64,000 nt of DNA, from contig NZ_CP024307.1 in assembly GCF_002944405.1 (NCBI RefSeq), positions 516,501 through 580,500 on the forward strand. The letters run 5' to 3'. This DNA is from Sinorhizobium fredii. Its GTDB lineage: Bacteria; Pseudomonadota; Alphaproteobacteria; Rhizobiales; Rhizobiaceae. A model generated the notes under the pieces. That model saw only the letters and a program-made list of their open reading frames with translations, had not been told where the DNA came from and ran no database searches. Each line of letters begins with the position of its first letter. Positions within the stretch are counted from its first letter, which is position 1. Made by a program: the position numbers and the translations under genes. This document shows, piece after piece, positions 50,791-59,156 of the stretch.

Positions 50791-53325
50791 ATGCGTACAT
50801 CCAGATGGGCGGTTCTCGCCTATGTCGCGATCATTATCTTCGGATGCCTCGCGGCGGTGCCGAGCGTTCTGACGCCGGCCATGCGGGAGCAATTCGCTTC
50901 CGTGCTTCCCTTCAAGCCGGTCACCCTCGGCCTCGACCTTCGGGGTGGTTCGCACCTCGTGCTCGAGGTCGACGGGGCGGGGCTGCAGAAGGCGCGCCTC
51001 AACTCGCTTCTCGACGACACCCGCCGCGTTTTGCGCGGCGAGCGCGTCTCCGCCTCTTCGGCGCGCATCAGCGGCAACAGTGTGACGGTGAACGTCGCGG
51101 ATCCGGCTGACCGCGAAAAGGTGCTGCCGAAGCTGCAGGAACTCGCCGCACCCGTCGGCACCGTTGGCTTCGGTGGCTCCGCTGCCGAGCTCAACGTGAC
51201 GACGAATGGCGACGGGATCACGCTCGCCATGACCGAAGCAGGCCTTGCCGACCGTATGACCAAAGCGGTCGAGCAGAGCCTTGAAATCATCCGCAACCGC
51301 GTCGACCAGGTCGGCGTCGCCGAGCCGCTGATCCAGCGCATCGGCTCGAACCGCATTCTCGTGCAGCTGCCGGGCCTCCAGGATCCGACTCGGCTGCGCG
51401 AACTGCTCGGCTCGACCGCGCAGATGAGCTTCCACATGCTCGACCAGACGGTCGACATCACGCAGCCGGCTCCGCGCGGCGTCGATATCCTGCCGGGCGC
51501 CGACGACGGCAACAAATATCCGGTCGAAAGCCGTATCGCCATTTCCGGCGAACGCCTCGAAGATGCGAAGGTCGGCTTCGACCAGCGCACCAACCAGCCG
51601 GTCGTGGATTTCGCCTTCGACTCGCTCGGCGCCCGCCAGTTCGCCGACATCACGCGCGAAAATGTCGGCCGTCCCTTTGCCATCGTCCTCGACGGCAAGG
51701 TCTTGACGGCGCCGGTCATCAACGAGCCGATCCTCGGCGGCCGCGGCCAGATCAGCGGCAACTTCACGGTGGAGGAGGCAACGGTCCTCTCGGCGCTGCT
51801 GCGCTCCGGTGCCCTGCCGGCGCCGCTCACCATAATCGAGGAGCGTTCGGTCGGGCCGAACCTCGGCAGCGATTCGATCCGCATGGGCCTCTATACGGGC
51901 CTTGCCGGTTTTGGTCTCGTCGTGACGCTGATGATCGTCCTTTACGGCGCCTGGGGCATGATCGCCAATGTCGGCCTGGTGCTCCACACCATCCTGACGA
52001 TCGGCGTTCTCGGGCTGATCGGCTCGACGCTGACGCTCCCCGGCATCGCCGGTATCATTCTCGGCATCGGCATGGCCGTCGACGCCAACATCCTCATCAA
52101 CGCCCGTATCCGAGAAGAGACGGAAGCGGGCGCCGGTGCGATGAAGGCACTCGACGTCGGCTTCAACAAGGCCTATGCGACGATCCTCGACTCCAACGTC
52201 ACCACGCTTGCCGGCACGGTGCTCCTGTTCTGGCTCGGCAGCGGTCCGGTCCGCGGCTTCGCGGTCACCATGATGCTCGGCATCATCATCTCGATGTTCA
52301 CCTCGGTTACCGTCGTGCGCCTGCTAATGCGTGAGGTCGTCGTGCGCCGCAAGATGAAGAAGCTGGAGATCCCGTCGCTCTTCGGACGCGTGCCGCATCT
52401 GCCGACCTTCTCGTTCATGAAGCGTCGCTACCAGGCGATCGGTTTCTCGGCCTTCCTGTCGATCAGCTCGGTCATCCTGTTCTTCACGCCGGGCCTCAAC
52501 TACGGCATCGACTTCATCGGCGGCATCCAGGTCGAGGCGGTGTCGAAGGACAAGATCGACCTGCCGACGCTGCGGCACAGCCTCGAAGAGCTTAATCTCG
52601 GCGAGGTGGCGCTGCAGGACTTCGGCGGCGGCCAGTCGGTGCTCATCCGTGTCCAGCGTCAGCCCGGTGGCGAACAGGAGCAGACCGCAGCCTTGAGCAA
52701 GATCAAGGATGCGGTAACCAAAGCGATCCCGGACTCGACGATGGAGCGGACCGAGGTTGTCGGTCCGACGGTCAGCGGCGAGCTGGCGCGTTCGGGCTTT
52801 CTCGCCGTCGGCCTCGCCATGGTGGCGATTCTGCTCTACATCTGGTTCCGCTTCGAATGGCACTTCGCCGTCGGCGCGATCGCCGTGTTGCTGCTCGATA
52901 TCACCAAGACCGTCGGCTTCTTCGCGCTGATGGGGATCGACTTCAACCTGACGGCGATCGCCGCCCTGCTGACGATGATCGGCTACTCGGTGAACGACAA
53001 GGTCGTGGTCTACGACCGCATGCGCGAGAACCTGCGCAAGTACAAGTCGATGCCGTTCTCCGATCTCATCGACATGAGCATCAACCAGGTGATCGCACGA
53101 TGCATCTTCACCTCGATGGCGACGGCACTTTCGCTGGTGCCGATGGCGATCTGGGGCGGTGAGGCGGTGCGCAGCTTCGCTTGGCCGATGATCTTCGGCG
53201 TCATCGTCGCGACGACCTCGTCGATCTATATCGGCGGACCGATCCTGCTGTTCCTCAGCCGTTGGTGGAAGGATCGCGAGGCGAGCCGTTCCGGCGCGCA
53301 GCAGCCCGGCGCGCCGGCGGCCTGA
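50791..53325 (+). CDS. secDF: Protein translocase SecDF, fused subunits
   Basis: An 844-residue fusion of SecD and SecF, which use the proton-motive force to help SecYEG export. The SecD part opens with one helix, then GLDLRGGSHLVLEVDG, the periplasmic P1 domain and DSLGARQFADITRENVGRPFAIVLDGKVLTAPVINEPI, then five helices. SecF starts near residue 560 with GLNYGIDFIGGIQVEA and ends with FNLTAIAALLTMIGYSVNDKVVVYDRMREN. The start MRTSRWAVLAYVAI is preferred to an upstream ATG at 50752. It is monocistronic, with a strong terminator. Confidence 0.95.
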   Translation: MRTSRWAVLAYVAIIIFGCLAAVPSVLTPAMREQFASVLPFKPVTLGLDLRGGSHLVLEVDGAGLQKARLNSLLDDTRRVLRGERVSASSARISGNSVTVNVADPADREKVLPKLQELAAPVGTVGFGGSAAELNVTTNGDGITLAMTEAGLADRMTKAVEQSLEIIRNRVDQVGVAEPLIQRIGSNRILVQLPGLQDPTRLRELLGSTAQMSFHMLDQTVDITQPAPRGVDILPGADDGNKYPVESRIAISGERLEDAKVGFDQRTNQPVVDFAFDSLGARQFADITRENVGRPFAIVLDGKVLTAPVINEPILGGRGQISGNFTVEEATVLSALLRSGALPAPLTIIEERSVGPNLGSDSIRMGLYTGLAGFGLVVTLMIVLYGAWGMIANVGLVLHTILTIGVLGLIGSTLTLPGIAGIILGIGMAVDANILINARIREETEAGAGAMKALDVGFNKAYATILDSNVTTLAGTVLLFWLGSGPVRGFAVTMMLGIIISMFTSVTVVRLLMREVVVRRKMKKLEIPSLFGRVPHLPTFSFMKRRYQAIGFSAFLSISSVILFFTPGLNYGIDFIGGIQVEAVSKDKIDLPTLRHSLEELNLGEVALQDFGGGQSVLIRVQRQPGGEQEQTAALSKIKDAVTKAIPDSTMERTEVVGPTVSGELARSGFLAVGLAMVAILLYIWFRFEWHFAVGAIAVLLLDITKTVGFFALMGIDFNLTAIAALLTMIGYSVNDKVVVYDRMRENLRKYKSMPFSDLIDMSINQVIARCIFTSMATALSLVPMAIWGGEAVRSFAWPMIFGVIVATTSSIYIGGPILLFLSRWWKDREASRSGAQQPGAPAA

Positions 53326-53353
53326 CGCCGCCGCGCCTGTCGCCTACAAGTCA

Positions 53354-53382
53354 GGGGCAGCCTCGAGGGGCTGCCCCTTTTT
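53354..53382 (+). terminator. Rho-independent terminator of secDF
   Basis: The arms GGGGCAGCC (53354-53362) and GGCTGCCCC (53369-53377) form a 9-bp perfect stem around a 6-base loop. A T5 run follows at 53378-53382. It begins 29 bases after the secDF stop. Confidence 0.9.
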
Positions 53383-53536
53383 CGTCCGAAAGTGCTGTCT
53401 TTATCCGAATCGTCACTTGCAGGCCGACTCGGCGCTACCTAGATAGGAAGCGCTCCTGCAGGGGAGCAACGGGATTGTCTACGGGGCAGGCGGAAGCGAA
53501 TGGGGAAAATTATTTTTCGCCATATCGCTTTTGTAG

Positions 53537-53565
53537 TTGACCAAATTGGTAGATTATTCTAGTTT
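53537..53565 (+). promoter_or_regulatory. Putative promoter in an AT-rich patch
   Basis: TTGACC (53537-53542) and TAGTTT (53560-53565) are 17 bases apart inside the most AT-rich 60 bp of the neighbourhood (53506-53566). They could drive the small genes at 53653 and 53827. The rest of 53383-53652 shows no gene. Confidence 0.4.
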
Positions 53566-53652
53566 GCAGACCGTGACGCGGAAGGAGTCCGCCTCACATT
53601 GTTCATGAAACGCCGCGGCGCTCTGTGCCGCGCCTAGCCAAAGGAGAGTGAC

Positions 53653-53748
53653 ATGTCCAGAATCGTCTCGACCGCCGCCTTCTGCGGCTCTCGTTCCCTT
53701 TGTCGTGCAACAGTGAAAGGTCTCATTCGCACGCTTTGCCGAATGTGA
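53653..53748 (+). CDS. Possible 31-residue leader peptide or gene remnant
   Basis: An ATG with a strong AAAGGAGAG site six to seven bases upstream opens a frame of 31 codons (MSRIVSTAAFCGSRSLCRAT to LCRM), closed by TGA at 53746-53748. It is basic and cysteine-containing and has no recognised family. The strong translation signal against the small size suggests a leader peptide or the start of a decayed gene. It lies 78 bases before the next small gene. Confidence 0.4.
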   Translation: MSRIVSTAAFCGSRSLCRATVKGLIRTLCRM

Positions 53749-53826
53749 CCTGTCGAACCTGCCGAATTCACCTATTGCCGAGAATTGAAAATATCCGCGC
53801 CCGCTGCGTGGAGGAGCGTTATTCGC

Positions 53827-54033
53827 ATGAACAAGCAAGTTATCGAATATGGCGGAGAAGCCGTTGGTGTCGTGGTCCCGGATCAGGACCGGTTCAAGTT
53901 CCTGGCGGTCAAGTATCATGTCTGGGATCTCGACGCGAAGCGCTTCGGCTCTGCCGACGAAGCGCGTGCGGCCATAGGGCACCTGCTGGCCGGCCGGACT
54001 GCGCCCAAACCGGAGATCGGCGCGGCGGCGTGA
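53827..54033 (+). CDS. Small conserved-looking hypothetical protein
   Basis: A 68-residue soluble protein: MNKQVIEYGGEAVGVVVPDQDRFKFLAVKYHVWDLDAKR and then FGSADEARAAIGHLLAG. The beta-then-helix layout with an F-K-F-L-A-V-K-Y strand looks like a real short domain, and its codon use is like that of its neighbours. GGAGG lies about 12 bases upstream. It is 268 bases before kpsF. The function is unknown. Confidence 0.65.
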   Translation: MNKQVIEYGGEAVGVVVPDQDRFKFLAVKYHVWDLDAKRFGSADEARAAIGHLLAGRTAPKPEIGAAA

Positions 54034-54301
54034 TTCTGCGCCGCTGCGCAAGCCATGATCCAAGGCGGAGCGTAAGCAGTCTATTACGGGCGGGCACGCC
54101 AAAGCGCGTTTCCTGCCGCCGGACGCGCCTGTGGAAAATCCTGTCCGCCGAGGTGAGCGCTGCGAAAAGTGGCCGGTTTGGGCAATAGACGGCGGAGTGA
54201 GGCTTGGTTTGCGGAAGGAAAGGGCTTATCTGGCTCTATATTCCGAGCGAGGGCGCGAGAGGCGAACTCGCCGTTATGTCGTTTCTGGACCGGATTTGAT
54301 T

Positions 54302-55312
54302 ATGGGCTTGCGAAATGTGAAGGCCGAGGGGCATTCCCCTAGTGCCATTCTGGACTCGATCGGCCGGACGCTGACGACGGCGACGAACGGCATCAAGGCG
54401 CTCGCCGAGCACCTGGCGGCGGACGCAAACTTTGCGCAAAGCCTCGTCAGTGCCGTCGAGTTGATTGGTGACGGGCATGGCCGCGTCGTCGTTTCCGGCG
54501 TCGGCAAGAGCGGCCATATCGGCCGAAAGATCGCCGCCACCTTGGCCTCGACCGGCACCTCCGCCTATTTCGTCCACCCGACCGAGGCAAGCCACGGCGA
54601 TCTCGGCATGGTCACCTCCGATGACGTGCTGATCCTGCTCTCCTGGTCGGGCGAGACGGCGGAACTCGCCAACATGCTCACCTATGCCAAGCGCTTCAAG
54701 GTGCCGATCGTGTCGATCTCGTCGAACCGCGACAGCATCCTGGCGCGCAATTCCGAGATTGCCCTGGTGCTTCCAAGAGTGCCGGAAGCCTGCCCGCACG
54801 GGTTGGCACCGACGACCTCGGCCATGCTGCAGCTCGCCGTCGGCGATGCGCTGGCGATTGCGCTCCTGGAGCGGCGCGGCTTTTCCGCCGAGGACTTCAA
54901 GACTTTCCATCCAGGCGGCAAGCTCGGCGCCCAGCTGCGGCTCGTGCACGAGCTTGCGCATCAAGCCGACCAGATGCCGCTGCTTGCCATCGGCCGGCCG
55001 ATGAGCGAGGCGGTCATCGAAATGTCGGCGAAAGGCTTCGGCGTCGTCGGCATCGTCGACGGAGCAGGTGTGCTCGTTGGCGTCATCACCGACGGCGACC
55101 TGCGCCGGCACATGGCCGGCGACCTGCTCGGCCAGCCGGTCGAAGACGTCATGTCGCATCATCCGAAGGTGGTCCAGGCAGACCTGCTGGCGAGCGCCGC
55201 CATGGAATTCATGCAGGAGCACAAGGTGACGGTGCTGTTCCTCGTCGACGAGGCGGGGATGCCCGAAGGCATCCTGCATATTCACGACCTGTTGCGCGCC
55301 GGCGTCGCCTGA
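54302..55312 (+). CDS. kpsF: Arabinose-5-phosphate isomerase (KpsF/GutQ family)
   Basis: A 336-residue isomerase that converts ribulose-5-phosphate to arabinose-5-phosphate, precursor of Kdo. The N-terminal SIS domain contains VVVSGVGKSGHIGRKIAATLASTGTSAYFVHPTEASHGDLGM and LLSWSGETAEL. Two CBS domains follow (about residues 205-336, with GFGVVGIVDGAGVLVGVITDGDLRR). ATG 54302 (MGLRNVKAEGHSPSAI) has only a weak GGA site. The adjacent KPS locus, whose K-antigens in Sinorhizobium contain Kdo-like sugars, makes a capsule role likely. It overlaps rkpJ at the 3' end by 31 bases. Confidence 0.9.
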   Translation: MGLRNVKAEGHSPSAILDSIGRTLTTATNGIKALAEHLAADANFAQSLVSAVELIGDGHGRVVVSGVGKSGHIGRKIAATLASTGTSAYFVHPTEASHGDLGMVTSDDVLILLSWSGETAELANMLTYAKRFKVPIVSISSNRDSILARNSEIALVLPRVPEACPHGLAPTTSAMLQLAVGDALAIALLERRGFSAEDFKTFHPGGKLGAQLRLVHELAHQADQMPLLAIGRPMSEAVIEMSAKGFGVVGIVDGAGVLVGVITDGDLRRHMAGDLLGQPVEDVMSHHPKVVQADLLASAAMEFMQEHKVTVLFLVDEAGMPEGILHIHDLLRAGVA

Positions 55313-56613
55313 TCTGAGGCGGCTGCCCTCTTTTCCGGTCTTTGCCGGGGCGGCGGATCGACGAAGGCGCCGGGTTGGTTGACGGTGTTGCGGTGCAGCC
55401 GCTCGGCGATGGCCTTGGCGCCGGCATCAGTCCCGGCGTCGGAGTAGAAGTTGCCGCGAACCTGGATCGAGGCCGCCATCAGCCGGAACATTGCCGTGCT
55501 CAGCTCCGAATCGGGCGGCCGCGGTGCTGTCCAGAACGAATCGAGCGTCTGCTGGTCCGTCAAACCCGCGATGTCGAACACGGCCCTGCCCAGGACTTTC
55601 ACCGGCTTTCCCTGCTTCAAGGCGTGCAGCCCGGCGGTCGAGTTGACCGTCACCATGCCGGCGCTCTTTTCCGCCAGCAGATCCAGATTTCCGCCGTCGA
55701 GATAGATGACGCGCTCGGCCACCCCGAGGGCCGCCGCTTGATGGGCAATGATCCGGCGCCAGGGGATAAGGCTGTTGTCGAGCGGGTGCACCTTGACGGC
55801 GAGCTTGTTGGTCGCGGGCGCATGGCGTGCGAAGGAGGCTAAAATATCGGCAATCGCTTCTTTCTGGCTGTTGAAGGGAGAGTGCGCCCGCAATTGGAAA
55901 TCGGTCTCGAGTTGCAGCGGGTAGACGAAATAAGGCGCGCATGCAGATGTGAGCGAGGCGACCAGCCCGTCTGCGGCTTGCTGGTGGCGCTTGCTTGCAG
56001 CCAGGCGTCTTACCCAGCCGGCGTATTCCGCCAGCGGATGAAAGATCGCGTGCCGGCGATAACCCGGAAAAAGAAACCAGAAGAAGACATTCGGTAGATT
56101 GTAGAGGAGGTCATAGGCCGCTTCGGCCAGGAAGGTCTGCGTGTGCCGCCGCCGCCAGTCCGGCTCCGGCAACCCAGCCGCCGCTTGCACGATCTGTTCC
56201 GGATCGACGGGGAAATGCGAATTGGACGACATGCCGCTTCGCTCGAGCGTCAGCCAGTCGGGCCTGAGATAGCCCATCTCGACGACGAAGACTTCGATCC
56301 CAACATGGCGCGCGGCAGCGATTGCGATTCTATGGTAGGGACGCTCCTCGCCGAGAAGGACGAGATCGCTGACGGATTGGCGACGGAGGAATGATTCCAC
56401 ATAGGCGCCCCAATCGGCGAGCGAGCCGCGATAGTTGTGCGCGCCGCCCCGCCGCCAGAAGATCTGGTCGCCCGCATTGAGATTGATGCGCAGGCATGTA
56501 TGGCCGAAAGCCTCGAGCCGCGTCGCGATCTTGGCGAAGATCGGCGAAGACGGGCCCTGCAGGAACAGGAATGTCCGCCGTGGCTGCTGCTGGATCGTGG
56601 TGCCTGCCGTCAT
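55282..56613 (-). CDS. rkpJ: Capsule polysaccharide biosynthesis/export protein RkpJ (KpsS/LipA-like)
   Basis: A 443-residue protein of the capsular polysaccharide (KpsS/KpsC-like) family. Features are RTFLFLQGPSSPIFAKIATRLEAFGHTCLRINLNAGDQIFW, LVLLGEERPYHRIAIAAARHVGIEVFVVEMGYLRPDWLTLE, KLAVKVHPLDNSLIPWR and the later GMVTVNSTAGLHALKQGKPVKVLG. E. coli KpsS is a Kdo transferase that primes capsule on lipid, and RkpJ is required for S. meliloti K-antigen. ATG 56613 follows the rkpI stop after one base. It is the last gene of the rkp operon. Confidence 0.92.
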   Translation of the reverse strand: MTAGTTIQQQPRRTFLFLQGPSSPIFAKIATRLEAFGHTCLRINLNAGDQIFWRRGGAHNYRGSLADWGAYVESFLRRQSVSDLVLLGEERPYHRIAIAAARHVGIEVFVVEMGYLRPDWLTLERSGMSSNSHFPVDPEQIVQAAAGLPEPDWRRRHTQTFLAEAAYDLLYNLPNVFFWFLFPGYRRHAIFHPLAEYAGWVRRLAASKRHQQAADGLVASLTSACAPYFVYPLQLETDFQLRAHSPFNSQKEAIADILASFARHAPATNKLAVKVHPLDNSLIPWRRIIAHQAAALGVAERVIYLDGGNLDLLAEKSAGMVTVNSTAGLHALKQGKPVKVLGRAVFDIAGLTDQQTLDSFWTAPRPPDSELSTAMFRLMAASIQVRGNFYSDAGTDAGAKAIAERLHRNTVNQPGAFVDPPPRQRPEKRAAASDQATPARNRS

Positions 56614-56614
56614 G

Positions 56615-58210
56615 CTATTGCAGCGCGTCCCTGTGCAGATTGGCGTGCTTGAGCAGGGCACGCAGAAGGTTCCACGGGTCCTCGTCCTGCGGCGCTTTGG
56701 GCCGGTGATTTGCCGGACGCGCCTTGGCAAGCGGCACGATGAAATAGTCCGTGCGCGGGTCGGGAAAGGGATCGGCGAAGGACTTAAGAAGCGGGGCGTG
56801 ATCGCCGTAGAAGACGAGCCATACCGGGCGGTCCAGCCTGTCGAGACCGTCGACGAGCTTCCTCAGCGCAGCATCCGACTGCTCCAGGATCGCCAGGTAG
56901 ATGTCGACCGGGTTCGTAAGCGTTCCGACGCGGCCGGGTTCCCAGGGCCCGTGATTGGCCATTGAGGCAACGAAGAAGAGCCCGCTTTCGTCGTCGGCGA
57001 GCTTCCGCGTCTCCTCCAGAACTCTCGCCGTCAGGGCGGCATCGGAAACATACAGTCCGTCTTGCGCGGCATCATGATCGAAGGCGTCGAGCATGGTCAG
57101 CGTGTCGAAGCCAAGCACCGGCATCGCCTTGTGGCGCAGGAAGAAGGTCCGGTCATAGGGATGGATGAAATGCGTGCGCCAGCCGGCGCGCTTTAGCTTT
57201 CCCGGCCAGACGACGTCCGCATAATGGGCGGCGCGAAGATAGGGATAGCTCGCATCGACATGGATATCGTCCGGCACGAGGCCGCTCAACACCGCGAATT
57301 CGGTGCGCAGCGTGTAGCCACCCTCGAAAACATTGCTCAACCGCCCCCACTGCACCGCCTGCTGGCGCAGCCTGTCGATCGCCGGCAGCTTGATCGTATC
57401 GACGCCGAAATGCCGCATGTCGATGAAGGATTCCGATTGCCAGACGACGATCAGCGGCGCCTCTTCATGGCCGATCAGTTCATGGACGGCGGCGCGAAGG
57501 CGTTCGGAAAGTTCTGCGACGATCTTCTCGCGCTTGACCCCAAGCCAGACGATGAAATGGAAGACCACCGAGCCGAAGGTGCCGAAGCGCACCGTGCTCA
57601 TCTTGACGTTGACCTTCTTGCCCACCAGCCGCTGCACGAGAGCGGCCGTCGGACGGTTGACCGGGCCGTAGAACAGCAGAAGCCAGGGCCCGGCGGCGAC
57701 CGCGATCAGCACTAGGACCCAGAACAGCTTGTCGCGCGCCGGCAGGATGCTCGGCTCGAGATACATATAGAGACCCGAGACGCCGAACACGTAGAGGAAG
57801 GCGACGATCCAGAACAGGATGTTCAGCGAGGTCGCATAGAAAATGCTCTTGTATTTGAACACGTCGGCGACGAGCGCGATGTCGGAGAAGACCAGCGGCT
57901 CGCGGATGAACTTGAACTTCGCCCGGGAGATGCCGGTGAAGATGATGAAGAAGCTCATTACGCCGGCAGCCGCGTAGAGCGGCCTCCAGGAGATCGCGAA
58001 GAAGCCGGCAAAGACGAGCGCGATCACTGGCAGTCTGGCCAGCGCATCGATGATATCCTGGTTGCGGCCATGCGGAGAGGCGTTCTTCCGACGCTCGCGT
58101 GCGGGCAAGGCGAAGCGGTCGGTGAAGAAGATCACCCCGCAGGACAGCAGGTAACAGCCGAGCGTCAACGCTGCGGGATAGTCGTGCAATTCAAAGGGAA
58201 GTAGCGCCAA
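56615..58210 (-). CDS. rkpI: LTA-synthase-like sulfatase RkpI
   Basis: A 531-residue inner-membrane protein. The N-terminal part has about five helices (PAALTLGCYLLSCGVIFFT to LFWVLVLIAVAAGPWLLLFY). The C-terminal periplasmic-like domain is alkaline-phosphatase-like: VVWQSESFIDMRHFG, FEGGYTLRTEFAVLSGL (Thr/Ser nucleophile region), HFIHPYDRTFF, SMANHGPW and VFYGDHAP. This matches RkpI and sulfatase/LtaS relatives. No ATG is near the start; a TTG at 58210 with GAAGG upstream fits the helix start, and an earlier TTG at 58288 lacks family sequence. Its role is in KPS assembly. Confidence 0.85.
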   Translation of the reverse strand: MALLPFELHDYPAALTLGCYLLSCGVIFFTDRFALPARERRKNASPHGRNQDIIDALARLPVIALVFAGFFAISWRPLYAAAGVMSFFIIFTGISRAKFKFIREPLVFSDIALVADVFKYKSIFYATSLNILFWIVAFLYVFGVSGLYMYLEPSILPARDKLFWVLVLIAVAAGPWLLLFYGPVNRPTAALVQRLVGKKVNVKMSTVRFGTFGSVVFHFIVWLGVKREKIVAELSERLRAAVHELIGHEEAPLIVVWQSESFIDMRHFGVDTIKLPAIDRLRQQAVQWGRLSNVFEGGYTLRTEFAVLSGLVPDDIHVDASYPYLRAAHYADVVWPGKLKRAGWRTHFIHPYDRTFFLRHKAMPVLGFDTLTMLDAFDHDAAQDGLYVSDAALTARVLEETRKLADDESGLFFVASMANHGPWEPGRVGTLTNPVDIYLAILEQSDAALRKLVDGLDRLDRPVWLVFYGDHAPLLKSFADPFPDPRTDYFIVPLAKARPANHRPKAPQDEDPWNLLRALLKHANLHRDALQ

Positions 58211-58309
58211 TCCGTTACCTTCGAGCCTTTCCGCACCTCGCCAGCAGGTCTCCGCCCGACACTTAAATGCTAACCACTGCAGGCACAAGCGCGGCAGAGA
58301 TCTCCACGG

Positions 58310-59113
58310 TCACCGTCCACGGCAGCGCGCGATCGCCCGGTCGAACCACCAGTTGATCAGCGGCCGAACGGCGGGGCCGAAGCGCCCGAGGAGGAAAAGC
58401 GGGAGGCCGAAATAGATCTCGAACCGTCTTTTTTCGACGCCGTCGGCGATCTTCCTGGCAACGGCCTCGGCGCTCCAGGGGCGGACGACACCCATCACCA
58501 CGCTTGCCTCCGGCGGGCGCTCCGCGATTTCCCGCTCGAACTGCGGCGTTTCCGTATCTGGCGGAAAGCCCACCGATATGTCGACGCCATGGCAGCGCGC
58601 TTCGCTGCGCAACGCCTCGGCAAAACCGCGCAGCGCGAATTTCGACGCGCAATAGGCTGTGTAGCCGTAGATGCCGATAAGTCCGGAACCCGAGGAAATC
58701 ATCACGATGTGACCGCTGCCCCGCTGCGCCATGTCCGGATAGACGGCGCGTACCGCGTTGACGGTGCCGGAAAAATTCGTGTCCATCTGGCGGCGGAAGG
58801 CCTCGCTCGACGCTTCCAGAAACGGCGCCGGTTCGACAATGCCTGCGGAGGTCACGAGAATGTCGCAGGGGCCCAGCGCCTCGACGCAGCGGCCGATCGC
58901 CGAGTCGATTTCGGCCTCGTTCGCGACATCGGCGGTTTCGATGTGAATGTCGGCGGCCTTAGCGCCATGCTTGGCAACGAGCTTCTCAGCCGCGAGCTCC
59001 AGGAGATTGCGCGAGCGCGCAATGAGCGACAGCCGCGCGCCGCGGCTCGCATAAAGCGCCGCGAGTGCCAGGCCGATTCCGCTGGAGCCGCCGGTTATGA
59101 TCACATGGGTCAT
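58310..59113 (-). CDS. rkpH: Short-chain dehydrogenase RkpH
   Basis: A 267-residue reductase. The NAD(P)-binding IITGGSSGIGLALA, the internal LVTSAGI, the catalytic Ser in IVMISSGSGLIGIYG and the Tyr-Lys in YTAYCASKFALRG are complete. It resembles 3-ketodihydrosphingosine reductases, which fits a product of RkpG (a serine-palmitoyltransferase-like enzyme). A C-terminal hydrophobic tail (FGLPLFLLGRFGPAVRPLINWWF) suggests membrane association. It lies 43 bases after rkpG and 99 bases before rkpI. Confidence 0.93.
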   Translation of the reverse strand: MTHVIITGGSSGIGLALAALYASRGARLSLIARSRNLLELAAEKLVAKHGAKAADIHIETADVANEAEIDSAIGRCVEALGPCDILVTSAGIVEPAPFLEASSEAFRRQMDTNFSGTVNAVRAVYPDMAQRGSGHIVMISSGSGLIGIYGYTAYCASKFALRGFAEALRSEARCHGVDISVGFPPDTETPQFEREIAERPPEASVVMGVVRPWSAEAVARKIADGVEKRRFEIYFGLPLFLLGRFGPAVRPLINWWFDRAIARCRGR

Positions 59114-59156
59114 GCAGCAACCTGCCTGGCGCCGCGGCTCGACGCGGCCACGATGT

